Positions 1 through 11,875 of a DNA stretch of 64,000 nucleotides are shown here, piece by piece. This DNA comes from Acanthosoma haemorrhoidale (taxonomy: Eukaryota; Arthropoda; Insecta; Hemiptera; Acanthosomatidae): the NCBI GenBank assembly GCA_930367205.1, contig OV884015.1, positions 37,811,288 to 37,875,287 on the forward strand, read 5' to 3'. Position 1 is the stretch's first letter; every line of letters begins with the position of its first letter. Made by a program: the position numbers and the translations under genes. Below the pieces are notes generated by a model. It did not search any database, was not told the origin of the DNA, and worked only from the letters and a program-made list of their open reading frames with translations.

Positions 1-1520
1 TATTACATAAATATATATGCTCTGTTTTTACCCAGACACATGCTTGTCAGGAGGCTTGATGTAGCTACGAGCAGTATACTACCAAAAGATTTCGGCTACC
101 AAAGTGTAATATTTACGGTTACCACATTAGAGTTATTAAGATGTTGTATATTTGAGGTAAAAAGCGATATTATCATATAATTTCTATAGTTTGACATAAA
201 ATTGCCCATAAAATCCGCAATTGGAGTTCTAACAACAACGCCATTTGTCTGTCGGCTACTTGGAAATTTTAACACATTTCTGTGTGTCAAATAAGGGCTT
301 TAAGAGATCCCTAAGTTATTAAGTAACTATAAAAATAAAATAAAAATATGAATATATCGCGGCCCTTCCTGCCATATTCAATCCTGCGAATTTTTATCAG
401 AACCTGAAAGTAAACTCAGACAGATATCATCCCACAACAGTGCGAGTCGAAACAACTTCACTAATTCACTAATTGCAACAAGGAGTACAAACCTTGAAAA
501 CAATATTTAGAATGACTTAGTTGGTGATTATTACGACTAAACCAAATAATTCAAAAATTGGAAATGGCACTTGGTAAGTTTTTCAATGAAAAGAGCTGGG
601 ATTTTCAAGTAGGGTAGAGTTTTACCTCTATGATATGTTCCCTGATTTATTACTTTCTAAATCTATTTTTTAAATAGCCCAAATCTAGGTTGCTAGTATT
701 GGACAACCGTGTGTGATGATGAAACGACTAAGAGGGGGGATATCGACCCAAAGACTTCGCATTAGCATATGACGTGACCGTCTCTGGGTTAACTGCTGTT
801 AGTCTGTCCGACACGTACGTACAGACTTACCTATAGTTCATAGTACCTTCGTTATATATACCCATGGAATTATATTTCTCTTCATGTTGAGGAAAGGTAA
901 TAGGTAATAACAATAAAATACCTTGTTAATGATTAATAATTAATTTTTATATTGTTTATAAGTAACTGCTAACGGCGCTACAATACTGGCAGTTAATAAG
1001 TGAAAAAATTGGGTTCAAATGTCGCTTGTCGCACTGATCAAAATAAGACCCCTTGTTCGGTAAAACGACATTTTTTTTTCATTGTTCTTGGAGTAGAACT
1101 CAAGGAGAAGAAATTACTGGAGAATAGTCACAATAGCGGAGTGGCAGTTTCTGTTTGCATAACATCATTAAGCAATTCCGATGGAGGAGGGTGTGCAAGC
1201 TCGATATAGAGGAGGTTGGGAGCCCTGCGAAAGTTTTAATTAGTTGGCGGTGTTCCCTGCTCAGTGTAGGGTGGATGGATATCTAGGAAGGGCAACTTCA
1301 TCGTCCGAGCTGCGAGCTTAGCATTAGGTGGCGTCAATACCGAGTATGCGTATCCAACTGTGGACTGCTAATACAGATTGAAGTTAGGGTGGTTTATGTG
1401 GATCTAAGGGTATCGTAAGGGCTGCGAAAAAGTAGCAAAACTCTGTTTTAATGAATGTTTTGATAAATTTTATTAATTTATAGTCCACTTAAGTGGAAAA
1501 ATGTAATTAATAAATCAACA
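1..1520. other. Intergenic, no gene seen
   Basis: AT-rich sequence with no exon-like stretch on either strand. The longest open frames (about 64 to 69 codons) have stop-rich surroundings, no recognisable motif and no matching splice sites. A slightly GC-richer patch around 1190-1400 shows no coding signal that I can defend. Confidence 0.6.
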
Positions 1521-2409
1521 TTAACGCAAGATTTGATTTAAATATAAAACACAGTTTTTAGTATTTTTGTTGTTATTTTTTTATTAAATTATAAAGTAAA
1601 TAGGATAGGATTATTTATCGAATAGCACATTGGGCAAATGGCCTCCACGACTTTGCTGGCACGCACTCTTTTGTCGAAATTTTCCATGACCATTTGGCAT
1701 AAATGTGGTTGAATTTCGTTGATGCAGCGTTGAATTTCCTCTTTTAATCGACGGGTGGATGTGGGCTTGTTGAAATACACCTTTGACTTCAAATAACCCC
1801 ATAAAAAGAAATCTAAAGGTGTTAAATCACATGATCTAGGGGGCCAATTCTGATCACCGAAACGAGAGAGAATCCATTCAACGAACTCTCTTCGCTGTGT
1901 ATGGTCATTAGGCTTCAATTGTTGTATTAACTGAATTTTGTAAGCATGGAGAACTAGATCTTTAGTGAGTATACGCTGTACAGAGCTTCTTGAAATTTGC
2001 AATTCTTGTCTACGACGCCGAATTGATGTTCCTGGATTTTCAACAACACTCTCACGCACTGCTTCAATATTTGACATTTGAACGGCTTGTTTTTGGACGA
2101 CCAGTGTGTTTAGTGTCTCCAACTGATCCAGTCTCCCTAAATTTTTTTTATAAATCTCTTCACAGTTGATGAAGTCAAAACACTATTCCGACCATATTTT
2201 GTATGAAATTTTCAAACTGCGGCCGCCAAACTTTCATTATTTTTGAGATAATGTTCAACAATAAAGACACGTTGGTCTATCATGTAACGCTCCATTTTTA
2301 CTAACCCTAAACTGTCAGCTGTCAAATTGTTTTTTTTTAGGTTTGCTAGCACTTTACTGGACAAATTGCGGATATTTCAAATCTTACGTTAATTCGGGGA
2401 CACCCTTTA
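1521..2409 (-). mobile_element. Internally deleted Tc1/mariner-superfamily element
   Basis: A decayed transposase gene lies between imperfect inverted repeats. The left repeat begins TTAACGCAAGATTTGA at about 1521. The right repeat, on the other strand, reads TTAACGTAAGATTTGAAA at about 2377-2394, and outside it lies a GGGTGTCCCCG motif (about 2395-2405) typical of the ends of these elements. The outermost left end is not clear because it has diverged. The copy lacks the transposase catalytic core, so it could only have moved with enzyme supplied in trans. Confidence 0.75.
1589..2295 (-). pseudogene. Transposase remnant lacking the DDE core
   Basis: The family cuts and pastes the element at TA sites using an N-terminal helix-turn-helix region and a C-terminal DDE/DDD nuclease fold. 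The first part (2295 down to about 2123) begins MERYMIDQRV and carries an in-frame stop and at least one frameshift, one of them in an A-run. From 2122 there is a clean 177-residue frame: a helix-turn-helix block (residues about 30-70, with SIRRRRQEL and SRSSVQRIL), a run to RREFVEWIL at residue 85, then an abrupt jump to SRFGDQNWPPRSCDLTP (residues 86-102) and LDFFLWGYLKSKVY. In intact relatives these blocks are separated by roughly 150 residues holding the first two catalytic aspartates; only the third (in CDLTP) remains. The junction is near position 1867. Certain as a relic, not functional. Confidence 0.85.
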
Positions 2410-4674
2410 TAAATTAATTCGATAGGAGCCCTATTCAAACATTTATGGCTGGTTGAGGGCTACTCATAATAATAAATCTAGACCTCTCTATGGTCTACCT
2501 ACAATTTATTTTGAAGTATGGCTTTCAGCAGCTACACCACCATTTTCAAGTATCTTATAATTAAATTGATAGAATAGGAAATAAACAAAAAGTGTTTAAA
2601 GAAATTCTCCTATTCTTATGCACTTGTATCAGTGTAAAATAAATAATAGGCAGACCAGAAACATATGCACATTAATCACATTCATACATTTTTTTTATTA
2701 CCAAATAATTAATTAGTCTCAATAAACTAAATCGCGTTTCACGGAATCTGCAGTATTTTGCATGTCGACGGATTAAAAAAAGGAACCTTCTTGTAAAATA
2801 TTATTGCATGGTCAAATGGGGGACTTGGTCGAAAAGGAAAAACGATTGCTTGGTTGGGTTCATCTCGGCATAAAAGCCTAGGACATCAACGCTAATGTTT
2901 GGTACATTTCAAAGAGAGCACAACCTATAAAGTAATGTTTACATTTCAAACACATCCCCGTCATTCCCTCATCCAAACGTCCAAATACTCACAGCAGCTC
3001 GGAGCTTAACACGCTCTTGGAAAATGAAAAAAAAACACAGGGGTGAAAACATAAGAGTGTTTCTGCTTTGAAAAGCCAAAGAAATATTTAAAAGAGTAAG
3101 CGTCCTTAGTGATACACTCACTGCTTGTTACTACTTCGCCAAGACTAAAGGCCTCCTTTTATGAAGTACTCCTAAAAATTGGAATAAAACATCAGTAACC
3201 TTTCATTCTGTCCTCACGAATGGATGATTTCGTCTATCCGCAAATTTGTGTGTTGCAGCACAACCGACAGTGCTTGCCTACTAATAAAAAAAATTGTGAA
3301 TAAACCAAGGTATCATTATATTAAATTAAAATTTCATAAACATATCATCACATAAAATTATATTTCTTTTAAAGTGACGAAATGACGGGCGTAAAAAGTA
3401 AAGAAACAATATTGAGAAATACTTCTGAGTTTCTCTTGTAATAAAATTATTATAAATACTTCTTCTTAAGTACTTTTGAGTTTCTTAAATCATTCTCAAT
3501 TACCTAACGGGGATTTTTTACCATAAAAGTATCATTTTATTTGTGAAACCATCTCGGTTTCTCGCATGTCAAAGAATAATAAAAATTGTAAATAACTAAC
3601 ATATATAAAAAAATCTATTGAAGTCGCCTCGAACGAATATAATTCGCGATTTTTATAGTTGGTGCCTGAACTGTACTTTTTGGATTATCTTTGAATTTCT
3701 TGTTACCATCTTCAATGCGTCTTCTCGCATGGGGGAAAAATGATTACTGAATTATTATAATGAATAACTAATGAATAACTAAAATATATCCAGTCACTAG
3801 AGAAATATTAAAATTTAGCGAGGAAACATGCAAAGAGTTTTTCCTCATAATTATATCTCAACTAACACACACTGCTAAATATACCCTTAACTTTTCAGAT
3901 CATTTTTACGGCTGCTAAAGTAGAACATACAGACAGACGGAACGATTGTTTAGTATCAACATCAACATTTGTGCCAGGAAAGTTATGAAAGAAATTTTAT
4001 TTAATGTATTCACAACGGAAACATCACCCCAAGTGAGGCTGAAATCAATGACAACAAACTTGAAAGAGTGGAATATTTCAAGACGATTCAATTGTCGAAA
4101 GTGATCTTTGCCAGTTGAAGACCATCCATCATACGGTTTGGACTAATACCCCAGTTGCGGTGCCCCACAGCTGTCAAAGTAATAAACTACAGCTACAATA
4201 GCTGTCATAGCCTCGGTGCTCTTATCACGGTGTTTATGACAGGATGGTTAAAGGCGTTAATGACTTTTGCCGAACCCGAAGGGGTAGGAACTACTTTCAA
4301 ACATGTATCACTGGCGTATTCTACAATGGCGGCAGTAAAAACTCCCTAATTTATCTCAAATTTCAAAATTATTATCCAGGCACTTTAGAGAAATTAATTT
4401 CGTTCATATATCGACTATAAAAATTGATTAAAAAAAAATCGTTGGATTATTTATTAGCCCTTACTATAAACAAAGATGAGTAACCGGTTGAAAGTACGAA
4501 CTGATAAAATTTCCCTGTTTTTGGGTTATAAAATATATATATTACATAGAAATACGAATTCTTAATAAATCGCCAACATAATAATTTCTCAAATGTTTTA
4601 CAGTAAAAAAGATAATAAGATACAGAATAAATAGTTTGTTTGAGGAAAGGATTTTTATCAAGTGAGATGGTAGA

Positions 4675-4686
4675 GGGGGGGGGGGG
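4675..4686 (+). repeat. Poly-G run (12)
   Basis: Twelve consecutive G in an otherwise A+T-rich context. Such runs are slippage-prone and can mark assembly uncertainty. Confidence 0.9.
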
Positions 4687-7600
4687 TCATTTTTATAAAA
4701 AATATGTGTATTTTTTCTTAGGATAGAGATTGTAAAGACAATTGATTAAACATCTATATTTAGCCAGAAATATTTATATTTAAAAAATCATTATACACAA
4801 AATGAAATTCTTAATTATACAATATATTTGGGGTTTTTCTGGAATTTCAAGACCCTGCTGATTGAAGATCTCCTGATCCTTCACTTCCTCTTTCGCAAGC
4901 GAGGGAGGCGACAATCATACAAGGTTTGGAGGTCCTTTGGGCTTATGTAAGAATGACGAACGAGTGAATGCTTCTCTATGCATATGGGATGAATGCTCAC
5001 AATTATTGTCTTAACAGGGTAGATTGTAACATTATTTCAATAAAAATATTTTCTAAAAAAAAAAATAGAACAATTATTTCCCCTCTAGCCTTTCTAATCG
5101 ACCCTTTGGATACGCCGCTGCTAAAGAGAATATGAAGCGGTAGAAATATAAGCGGACAAGTGTAGAAAGGAGAGCTGGAAGCTGGCCATTGGAATCGATT
5201 CAAGTCTCCCACCACCACTCTCCCACTTGACAGAACAGCACTCTAACAGTAAACCTCCACGGCCACTGTGATCAATGCACTCTTATCTATCCACACCAGT
5301 CTCTTTATCTTAATCTCTATCTCAGTCTCTTTCTCTATCAATATATATTTGTATTCTTTATTCGTTCACATAACACTCCAATAACATTCTCAGCCACCAT
5401 TCTAATAGCGTAAGCTGTGATGATCCGTTTGAATATGCTATCAGCTCGTTTTTTTTCATTATATCACAAATTGTGATAAATGATCTCGTTCAAATTGCAT
5501 ATATATATTGCGTTTACTTTCTCATTCATACATTAACACTATGCACACTTAGAACATTCTAAGCTACATTTACAAAGCCCAGGAATCCCCCAAATCACCT
5601 CCCTACCAAAGAGGGAATCAGGCAGCAAAGAAGGGATCAGGGAGATCCCCCACGTAAAAAAAATTTAAATTCCATTCTTACATTGAACTGAACCAAGGGT
5701 CCCCGAAAAGTTTGACCATGGGCGGGTGAATCACGGTCATGATTATTTTTACCTCGAGGTACGGTCAAAGGACCCTGAGCATGATTTAGCAGATTTTCAA
5801 AAATAGGTTCGTGTGGTTCGGGAGTCGTACGTAGTTTTCATAGTTTTGTTTTTACTTTTGAGATTAGATCATGAACTAATCATCAGTCCTATAAAGTTCC
5901 ATTTCTTGTTTGACTGAAAATTAGATCAATTTGCTAAGACATCTATTTTCAGGGTGTAAAGGATTTTAATAAAAATATTTTTTTATCTGAATAATTGACC
6001 TCAAAAGAGACGTTCCACAGCCAATAAATTATATTATAGTTATGCGTTTCTAGGAGTTTCAAGACGTTCCTATTAAGTTCGAGGTTAAGTTTCTTCTCAA
6101 ACTTCAAAATGCCAGGTTTAAGCATAATAGACTCTTTCATGGAAATTTCCCCATTTCGGCTTCAAATTAGTGTTCCTCGACCTTGAAAACATAAGGGTAC
6201 CGAAATATCAATTTATTCTGACGACCTTTACATGGTCATAGAGCATGTCCACGGAAACCTGCCTTTCGCACTAGTGTGCGGCGGTATAGGGCAGAATAGT
6301 ATAGGTATGTACATTTAATACAACCACAACGGTATGAAATAATTAACTATGCCATACGTATTGGTAATATAAGGTTAAGAATGACGAAGAGCTATGACGG
6401 GTTCGAAACCCCAGGTACACAGGCGACGATAAATATGGCTTCATTCTCTCGCCCTCGCACTCGGCCGTATGAATATGCTAATGAACTCCACTGTCCTATA
6501 GGAATTAGCATTCTAGCTTTTTGCTCACCATTTACATACGAAACAAACCACTTAAAATAAAGACCTATCTCTATTTTCTGTTAAAAACCACCAGAAACGA
6601 CAATTTATAATCCAGCCTCGGCTGATTTCGCCTCAATCCCATCGACAAGTGTTCGAGATTTGTGCGCATAATAAATACAAAACTGCAATATATAATCCAT
6701 GTCAACAGTATCATATATATTCTGATAAATATTTATTTCTAATTAGAAACCTTCCCTGCTATGCTAATTTAAATAATAATAAAAAAGGAAACAAATACAT
6801 ATTAACAATTATATAATTTTATAATCTATTTATCGTTATTCATCGTCAACATTCATTTTTCACAATGAATGACTAATGACCAACAATAATGATACGAAAA
6901 CCTAGAATCTATCGGAAAGTATAACGGATGCACAGGTATGTATATCCTGTCATTAAGAAGTCGTTTCAGAACGGCTTCCGGTACGGCGGAAGTTGTAATG
7001 TTTTTCTATTATTTGTCCTCTGTTTGAAGGCAACACAGAGGTTTTCGATAAACAATAAATGGGTTAATAAAGAGTATTTATTTTATTTTCTACCAACGAG
7101 AAACATCAAACGACAATAATAATGGAATTTATATATAATTTTGAATTTAGGGAACTGTTTTGTGTTCACTGAAGGTGCTGTACTTTTACCCTTTGAAAAT
7201 TTTATATACATGTTTTTACGATATTCCAGAACCCCAGATCCTTTTCTCAATATTTGTTATCATTTAAGATCGTTGGTTAGTAAATTACACGAGGATAGAA
7301 GAGAAGTAGTCCACAGAGCGACAGCAGGGCTTCACATGTATTGCGGGTCCTCAAGCTTCTAATTTCGTGACGGCAACTATAGGCAGTTACAGCTCAAACT
7401 TTTAAAAATTCCATTTTTCTAAATCTGATTCCCTACACCATTATTCAATTAGGCAGTTATTTTCACTCACTGAAAGAAACCTGACCAATATCCGTTCTAT
7501 TTGGAAACAATACTAAAGACCTGAAGCCGGTGTATCGGTTCTTAGGATTTCGTTAATGCATATTCAGATGAGCGTTTGTCTGCTCTGGCCGGTTAGCCTC

Positions 7601-7993
7601 TTTGTATCAAGATTCCATTTAATTACCAACGAGATGTAAAATAACATGAAAATTAATTAATTCATGTGGGAGTAATTAGCAAGATCATCCAGCTCCTTAA
7701 CTGTGCGATACTGATCTTGAGCAATTTTTTTTTTTTTAAGAAGATTAAATTTCTGATTACTCCTCTTCATACCGTCAGAAGAAACTAAATTGAGACCATG
7801 AATTTAAAATTAGAGAGGCCGGTCAGACATAAGGCCAAACCATGCACCGAGCAAGAAGTCTCCCACAACTGTTGATAATAATTACGACTAATAACCCAGT
7901 TCCCTGATGTCTTGTTCAGATAGCGGCCTCATCGGCATAATAAAAACATTTCCCACTCATTTTAATCTTGTTCGTCATAGCCGGCTGGTTCCA

Positions 7994-8007
7994 CCCCCCC
8001 CCCCCCC
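7994..8007 (+). repeat. Poly-C run (14)
   Basis: Fourteen consecutive C. Exact length may be unreliable in an assembly. Confidence 0.9.
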
Positions 8008-8464
8008 ACCGTGTAGCTCTCCGATCTCCGTAGAACAGAACACGTTTGCATTGTATCGCCACTTACGCAGGTAGGTATGAAAGAAAGCACAACGTTAACA
8101 ATACCCCATTATCATACATTTAAACAAAGGGTATTCAGCTTTTAAATTAGTCAACGAACATACAACAGTGTTGCTTACAACTTGACCGACATGAAAGAAA
8201 AAAAACTGTCTACATCCTGAAAATTAACTTTAAAATAAATGTGCAGGCTACGAGTTCATTTATTAACATTCATGGAATACACTTAACACTTTTTATTACT
8301 TAACGCAAGATGATACCAAACCCCTTTCATACAATTTTTATCAGAGGGAACGTATACAAATGGGTAACTGAAGTAATCAATATCTATTAATTTTTGGTCA
8401 TATTTTTCATTATTTACTTTTATTTGTTACTTAAATTATTAGATTACGTGTCAAAACGATGAAT

Positions 8465-8740
8465 TTGACCGTCTCTCCAGCCCAGTGGTTAGAATGCTGA
8501 CATCTAACTGTCGTGCCCCGGGTTCGATGGGTCAGGTTGGGGCTGGCTGGCTCACCTCGTCAGGGTGAAGGAGGGGCTACATGAATAAAAAAGTAGCGAA
8601 CCCTAGTTAAAAAAAAACTAAAAAACAAGTATAAGGTAAAGAGGTAATAGAGCCTAACCACACTAGACGAAAGCGCCACCTGCCAACTACGACAACCACT
8701 TTCAGCCTCCCCTTAGCTCTTCTTGAGGCGATTCGGAGTT
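8465..8740 (+). mobile_element. tRNA-derived SINE, copy 1
   Basis: The 5' part has an internal RNA polymerase III promoter: an A-box-like TGGTTAGAATG at 8486-8496 and a B-box-like GGTTCGATGGG at 8521-8531, spaced as in tRNA-derived SINEs. An unrelated body follows, with an A-rich segment (about 8585-8630) and a downstream block (CACCTGCCAACTACGACAACC region, 8677-8697). A diverged second copy with the same order of blocks lies at about 28650-28915, which shows it is a dispersed family rather than a tRNA gene. The exact 3' end and target duplication were not resolved. Confidence 0.65.
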
Positions 8741-8894
8741 TTAGGATTTAAAACCGGTTATAAACAAAAATCAAAATTTTGTATCTCTTGACTATTAGAT
8801 TTGAAATTCTACTCCAATAATTGATCCTATTTTAATATGGAAGTTTAACTATTGCTTTCAATATCATAAGTTATTAAAACGTGCTCTCCTCCTT

Positions 8895-9200
8895 GAAATT
8901 CGGACATGAGCTAGTGCTGAAGTGTTATACTTCATGTCACACCCAAACGTCAAGAAACTGACAAACGATTCAAACTATTTCTTCAACGAAATGACAATCG
9001 TTCTAAACAGTAGAATACAAGAGACGGAATAGAAGTCTGGCTAATTACTAAACCCTCCAGTATTCCAGTTTCTAGTATCCAGGATCCTCCGCAAGATAGC
9101 CAACGCGCCCTTTCATAAACACAACTGTACTCATTCCGCTGATCTCAACATCCCATTCATTCAACACCTCTTACCTCTTCCAATTATGACCGTAAGGTAA
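8895..9200 (+). mobile_element. Non-LTR retrotransposon fragment (Jockey-like RT end)
   Basis: Sequence from CAAACGATTCAAACTA (about 8963) onward matches the copy at 52.9-53.2 kb. Both contain, in broken frames, the end of a Jockey-type reverse transcriptase: an RILRKIANAPF-like stretch followed by the ADLNIPFIQ motif (around 9145-9170). Several frameshifts and stops; no intact frame. Confidence 0.6.
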
Positions 9201-9229
9201 TTCTCTATTATTTACAAATAGTCACATTA

Positions 9230-9900
9230 GAGGGCGTGGAAAGGGGGAGGGAGTAGCCCTTGAAACTGGAGACATGCGCATTATCCACATCAACATGAAT
9301 CGGGCCAACTATACATTTTGATAATCGGCATTTTATCCGGGTATTGAACCCTTGAAAACTGAGACAGATAACTAACGTAGAGATAGAAAATTATTAATAA
9401 TCAGTTCAATGAAACAAAGTATTTTTCAGTTCATTCATGGAACAAGCTCTCCAAAAATCTTCGCAACCAACCCCTGCAATCTAGAAGATAGCTTATATTC
9501 CCTCCCGTCTATATCAAACAACCGTACCCTTCAGGCCGATCTCAACATCCCATTACTTCAAGATCTAGCCACCTACTTAAGTTGTGGTCGTTACCAGAAC
9601 TTCCATCCCTGCCTTCCTGGTCATCTTAATCCGTATGCTTATGCTCTTTTCTCATCCCAGGCAACCAAGAGCAACACTTAAGGCGGAGGTGGCCTCCTGA
9701 ACTCCCCCAATCCTACTAACACTTAGTTTCTTATGAGCTCTGTGGTGATTGCTAAAGTGACAAGTGAAGTGGCTTTGGCTAATGAACCTTTTTTCCCAAA
9801 AAGTATCAAGAAAGTAAAAACTGAAGTTCTAAGTGCTCCTCAAATACTACTTTGCTGAATGATTCTGCAATAATTTCAATAAAGAAATATATAACGCTTG
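9230..9900 (+). mobile_element. Non-LTR retrotransposon 3' end, copy B
   Basis: An open frame at 9409-9681 carries the C-terminal hallmark of Jockey-type reverse transcriptases: a QADLNIPLLQDLATY stretch and an HPCLPGHLNPYAYAL-like stretch, the region known in relatives as the end of ORF2. It is followed by a short 3' UTR ending in an AATAAA-type signal (TTTCAATAAAG near 9878). The same 3' UTR is found at 11.7-11.87 kb and 53.35-53.49 kb. The 5' 180 bp (GTAGCCCTTGAAACTGGAG onward) also recurs at 11328. This is dead element DNA. Confidence 0.7.
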
Positions 9901-10087
9901 AGTTGGGTACTTGGCTTAAACATAAGACCTTATTATCCTCGAATGTGTCGAATTGTCCTCGCAAGAGTAGTTTTTACAGGAAGTGGCCTCGAGTCAGGCT
10001 GCGAAGCATTTTTTCGGCAGCTGACCCTAGGCGAAGCAAGGCGTTAAACTATTCATTCGGCTAGAGCGGGCCGGGAGCTAGGAAACA

Positions 10088-10180
10088 ATGGCCGGGGAAC
10101 ACAAAGAGCATATGTTGAAAGAAGGCGAAGCTCCAACGGCCAAGGGTCCCGCCAGGTGGCCCATGTCATATGGCCTCTAA
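10088..10180 (+). CDS. Candidate short ORF or first coding exon (30 aa)
   Basis: ATG in a good context (AACAATGG) opens a 30-codon frame starting MAGEHKEHMLKEGEAPTAK. It lies in a locally GC-richer stretch (about 9990-10180) that looks unlike the surrounding AT-rich DNA. A weak splice donor (CCAG|GTGGCC, about 10154) would allow it to be the first exon of a plus-strand gene, but no partner exon was recognised downstream. Charged, hydrophilic composition; no family recognised. It could equally be chance, or part of an unrecognised repeat. Confidence 0.2.
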   Translation: MAGEHKEHMLKEGEAPTAKGPARWPMSYGL

Positions 10181-11324
10181 TTCCTCCACTCAACTCAACA
10201 CCGGTTAATCCGCACCAATTTCACTTGGGTCATATCCGGGTCCGAATCATAATGGATGATCCCAGTCGAAATGCTATCATTAAAAATAAAATTTAGACCC
10301 AAAATATAAATTTAATTGCAATGCAATTTGCCAGCATTAATTAATAAGCAATTGACAAAATGAAGAGAAGGGTTAAATCCCCTTTTTTCAAATGAAAAAT
10401 TAGAGTATAGAAAACCGAAATAAAAGAATTCAAGTAAAGTATGACATAACTTCGTTTTCGGGCCTTTGGAGTAACAAGTAAAGCTCCCACGAAAAGTATC
10501 CTCCTTCTATTTAGTTGTTGGTTTTTTTTTTTTCGATTTTCCTACATGTAATCGAATTGTAGTTTTAGTTTAGGAGTGCTCTGGCATCTGACAGCTATTG
10601 GTAATGATCAAATGACATATAGTTACTATAGTCCATTAACACCCTAAAACGTAATACATATTATTAATAAATCAAGGAGTCGAGATATATAATTCGATTT
10701 TTTTTTTAACAACAGGTTATTGATGACACCATATTTCATGGAGGTAGTTTTCATGACTCACAAGTCAAACAGTGGATTCACAACGATAAGAACATACACC
10801 CAAGCACACGAGTGAAAAACCTTCGAACTCTAATAAAAACTTACTAGCGATTGCCATACCTGTTCAAAGTAATCCGCACTCTCCCTCCAGCAGTAGCCTA
10901 ATATTAACTTTATTCTACACTTAATCATAATCAATAATTAGATATATATTTACAATCGATATTTATATTTCAGCATATAACAAATTCGATACGGGACGAT
11001 TTGAGAATACTTGAATAATATTCTGATACATTAAAAACAAATTGTTAACCTAGGCTTCATCATAATTAGATTCACTCGACCAACAATAGAGCTGACTACA
11101 GCAACTTAAGCACAGCTGCGCAAACAATCGACTAGGGAAATAATAGAAACCCTCAGTAAGTGGTGGCACGTTATTGACTCACGACCTATCACGACAGTTT
11201 TTGATCGAATAGAAATATTTTAAATCGACAATCTTGTTAATAATTATTAAACATATAACTATTTTACGTGAGGTTACTAAATGTCCAAATGTTCAAAACA
11301 ATAGACCATGTAACAAGTAGCCTT
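10181..11324. other. Intergenic, nothing seen
   Basis: AT-rich sequence with poly-T runs and no coding signal, RNA gene or clear repeat. Confidence 0.5.
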
Positions 11325-11875
11325 AAAGTAGCCCTTGAAACTGGAGACATGCGCATTACCCACCTCAACAAGAAGTGGGCCAAGTATACATTTTAAAAAT
11401 CGGCATTTTATCCGGATATTGAACCCATGAAAACTGAGACAGGTAACTAGCGTAGAGATAGAAAATTATTAATTAGCAGTTCAATGAAACAAATTATTTT
11501 TCAGTACATTCATGAAATATTCTTTGCATCGTATCCCTGCAATCTAGATGACAGCTATGTTCCCTCCTGTTCATATCAAACAACCGTACCCTTCAGGCCG
11601 ATCTCAACATCCCATTACTTCAAGATCAATCCACCTACCTAAGTTCTGGTCGTTACCATAATTACCATTCCTGCTCCGTCAAATTAACGCTTGGTTTAAA
11701 AGTGAGTCCTGTCTGTGGTGACTTCTAAAGTGACAAGAGAAGTGGTTTTTGGCTAAGAGCCCTCCCCCGCCAAAAAATAAGTAACGAGACATTATACTCA
11801 AGTTCCAAGTACTGCTTAAAATACTATTTGATTGATTGTAAGTAAACAATTCAATAAAGAAATAAGTACTTGTTA
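11325..11875 (+). mobile_element. Non-LTR retrotransposon 3' end, copy C
   Basis: Direct-orientation relative of 9230-9900, about 2.1 kb away. It shares the leader (AGTAGCCCTTGAAACTGGAG), the GATCTCAACATCCCATTACT block encoding the ADLNIP motif, and the 3' UTR ending TTCAATAAAG near 11860. It lacks most of the segment between the RT motif and the 3' UTR, and its frames are broken. Confidence 0.65.

Larger units (their letters stand above)
2410..8460. other. 6-kb intergenic stretch without a recognised gene
   Basis: No conserved reading frame, splice-paired exon or RNA gene was found. It contains homopolymer runs (see separate entries) and short GC-richer patches at about 5580-5830 and 6380-6480. 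The latter has a tRNA B-box-like string (GGGTTCGAAACCCC at 6389-6402) without a matching A box. Short open frames here, for example + 7141-7362, show no motif. Confidence 0.55.

Noticed and set aside
6380..6410. tRNA gene suggested by GGGTTCGAAACCCC
   Set aside because: No A box, acceptor stem or anticodon arm in the 50 bases upstream.
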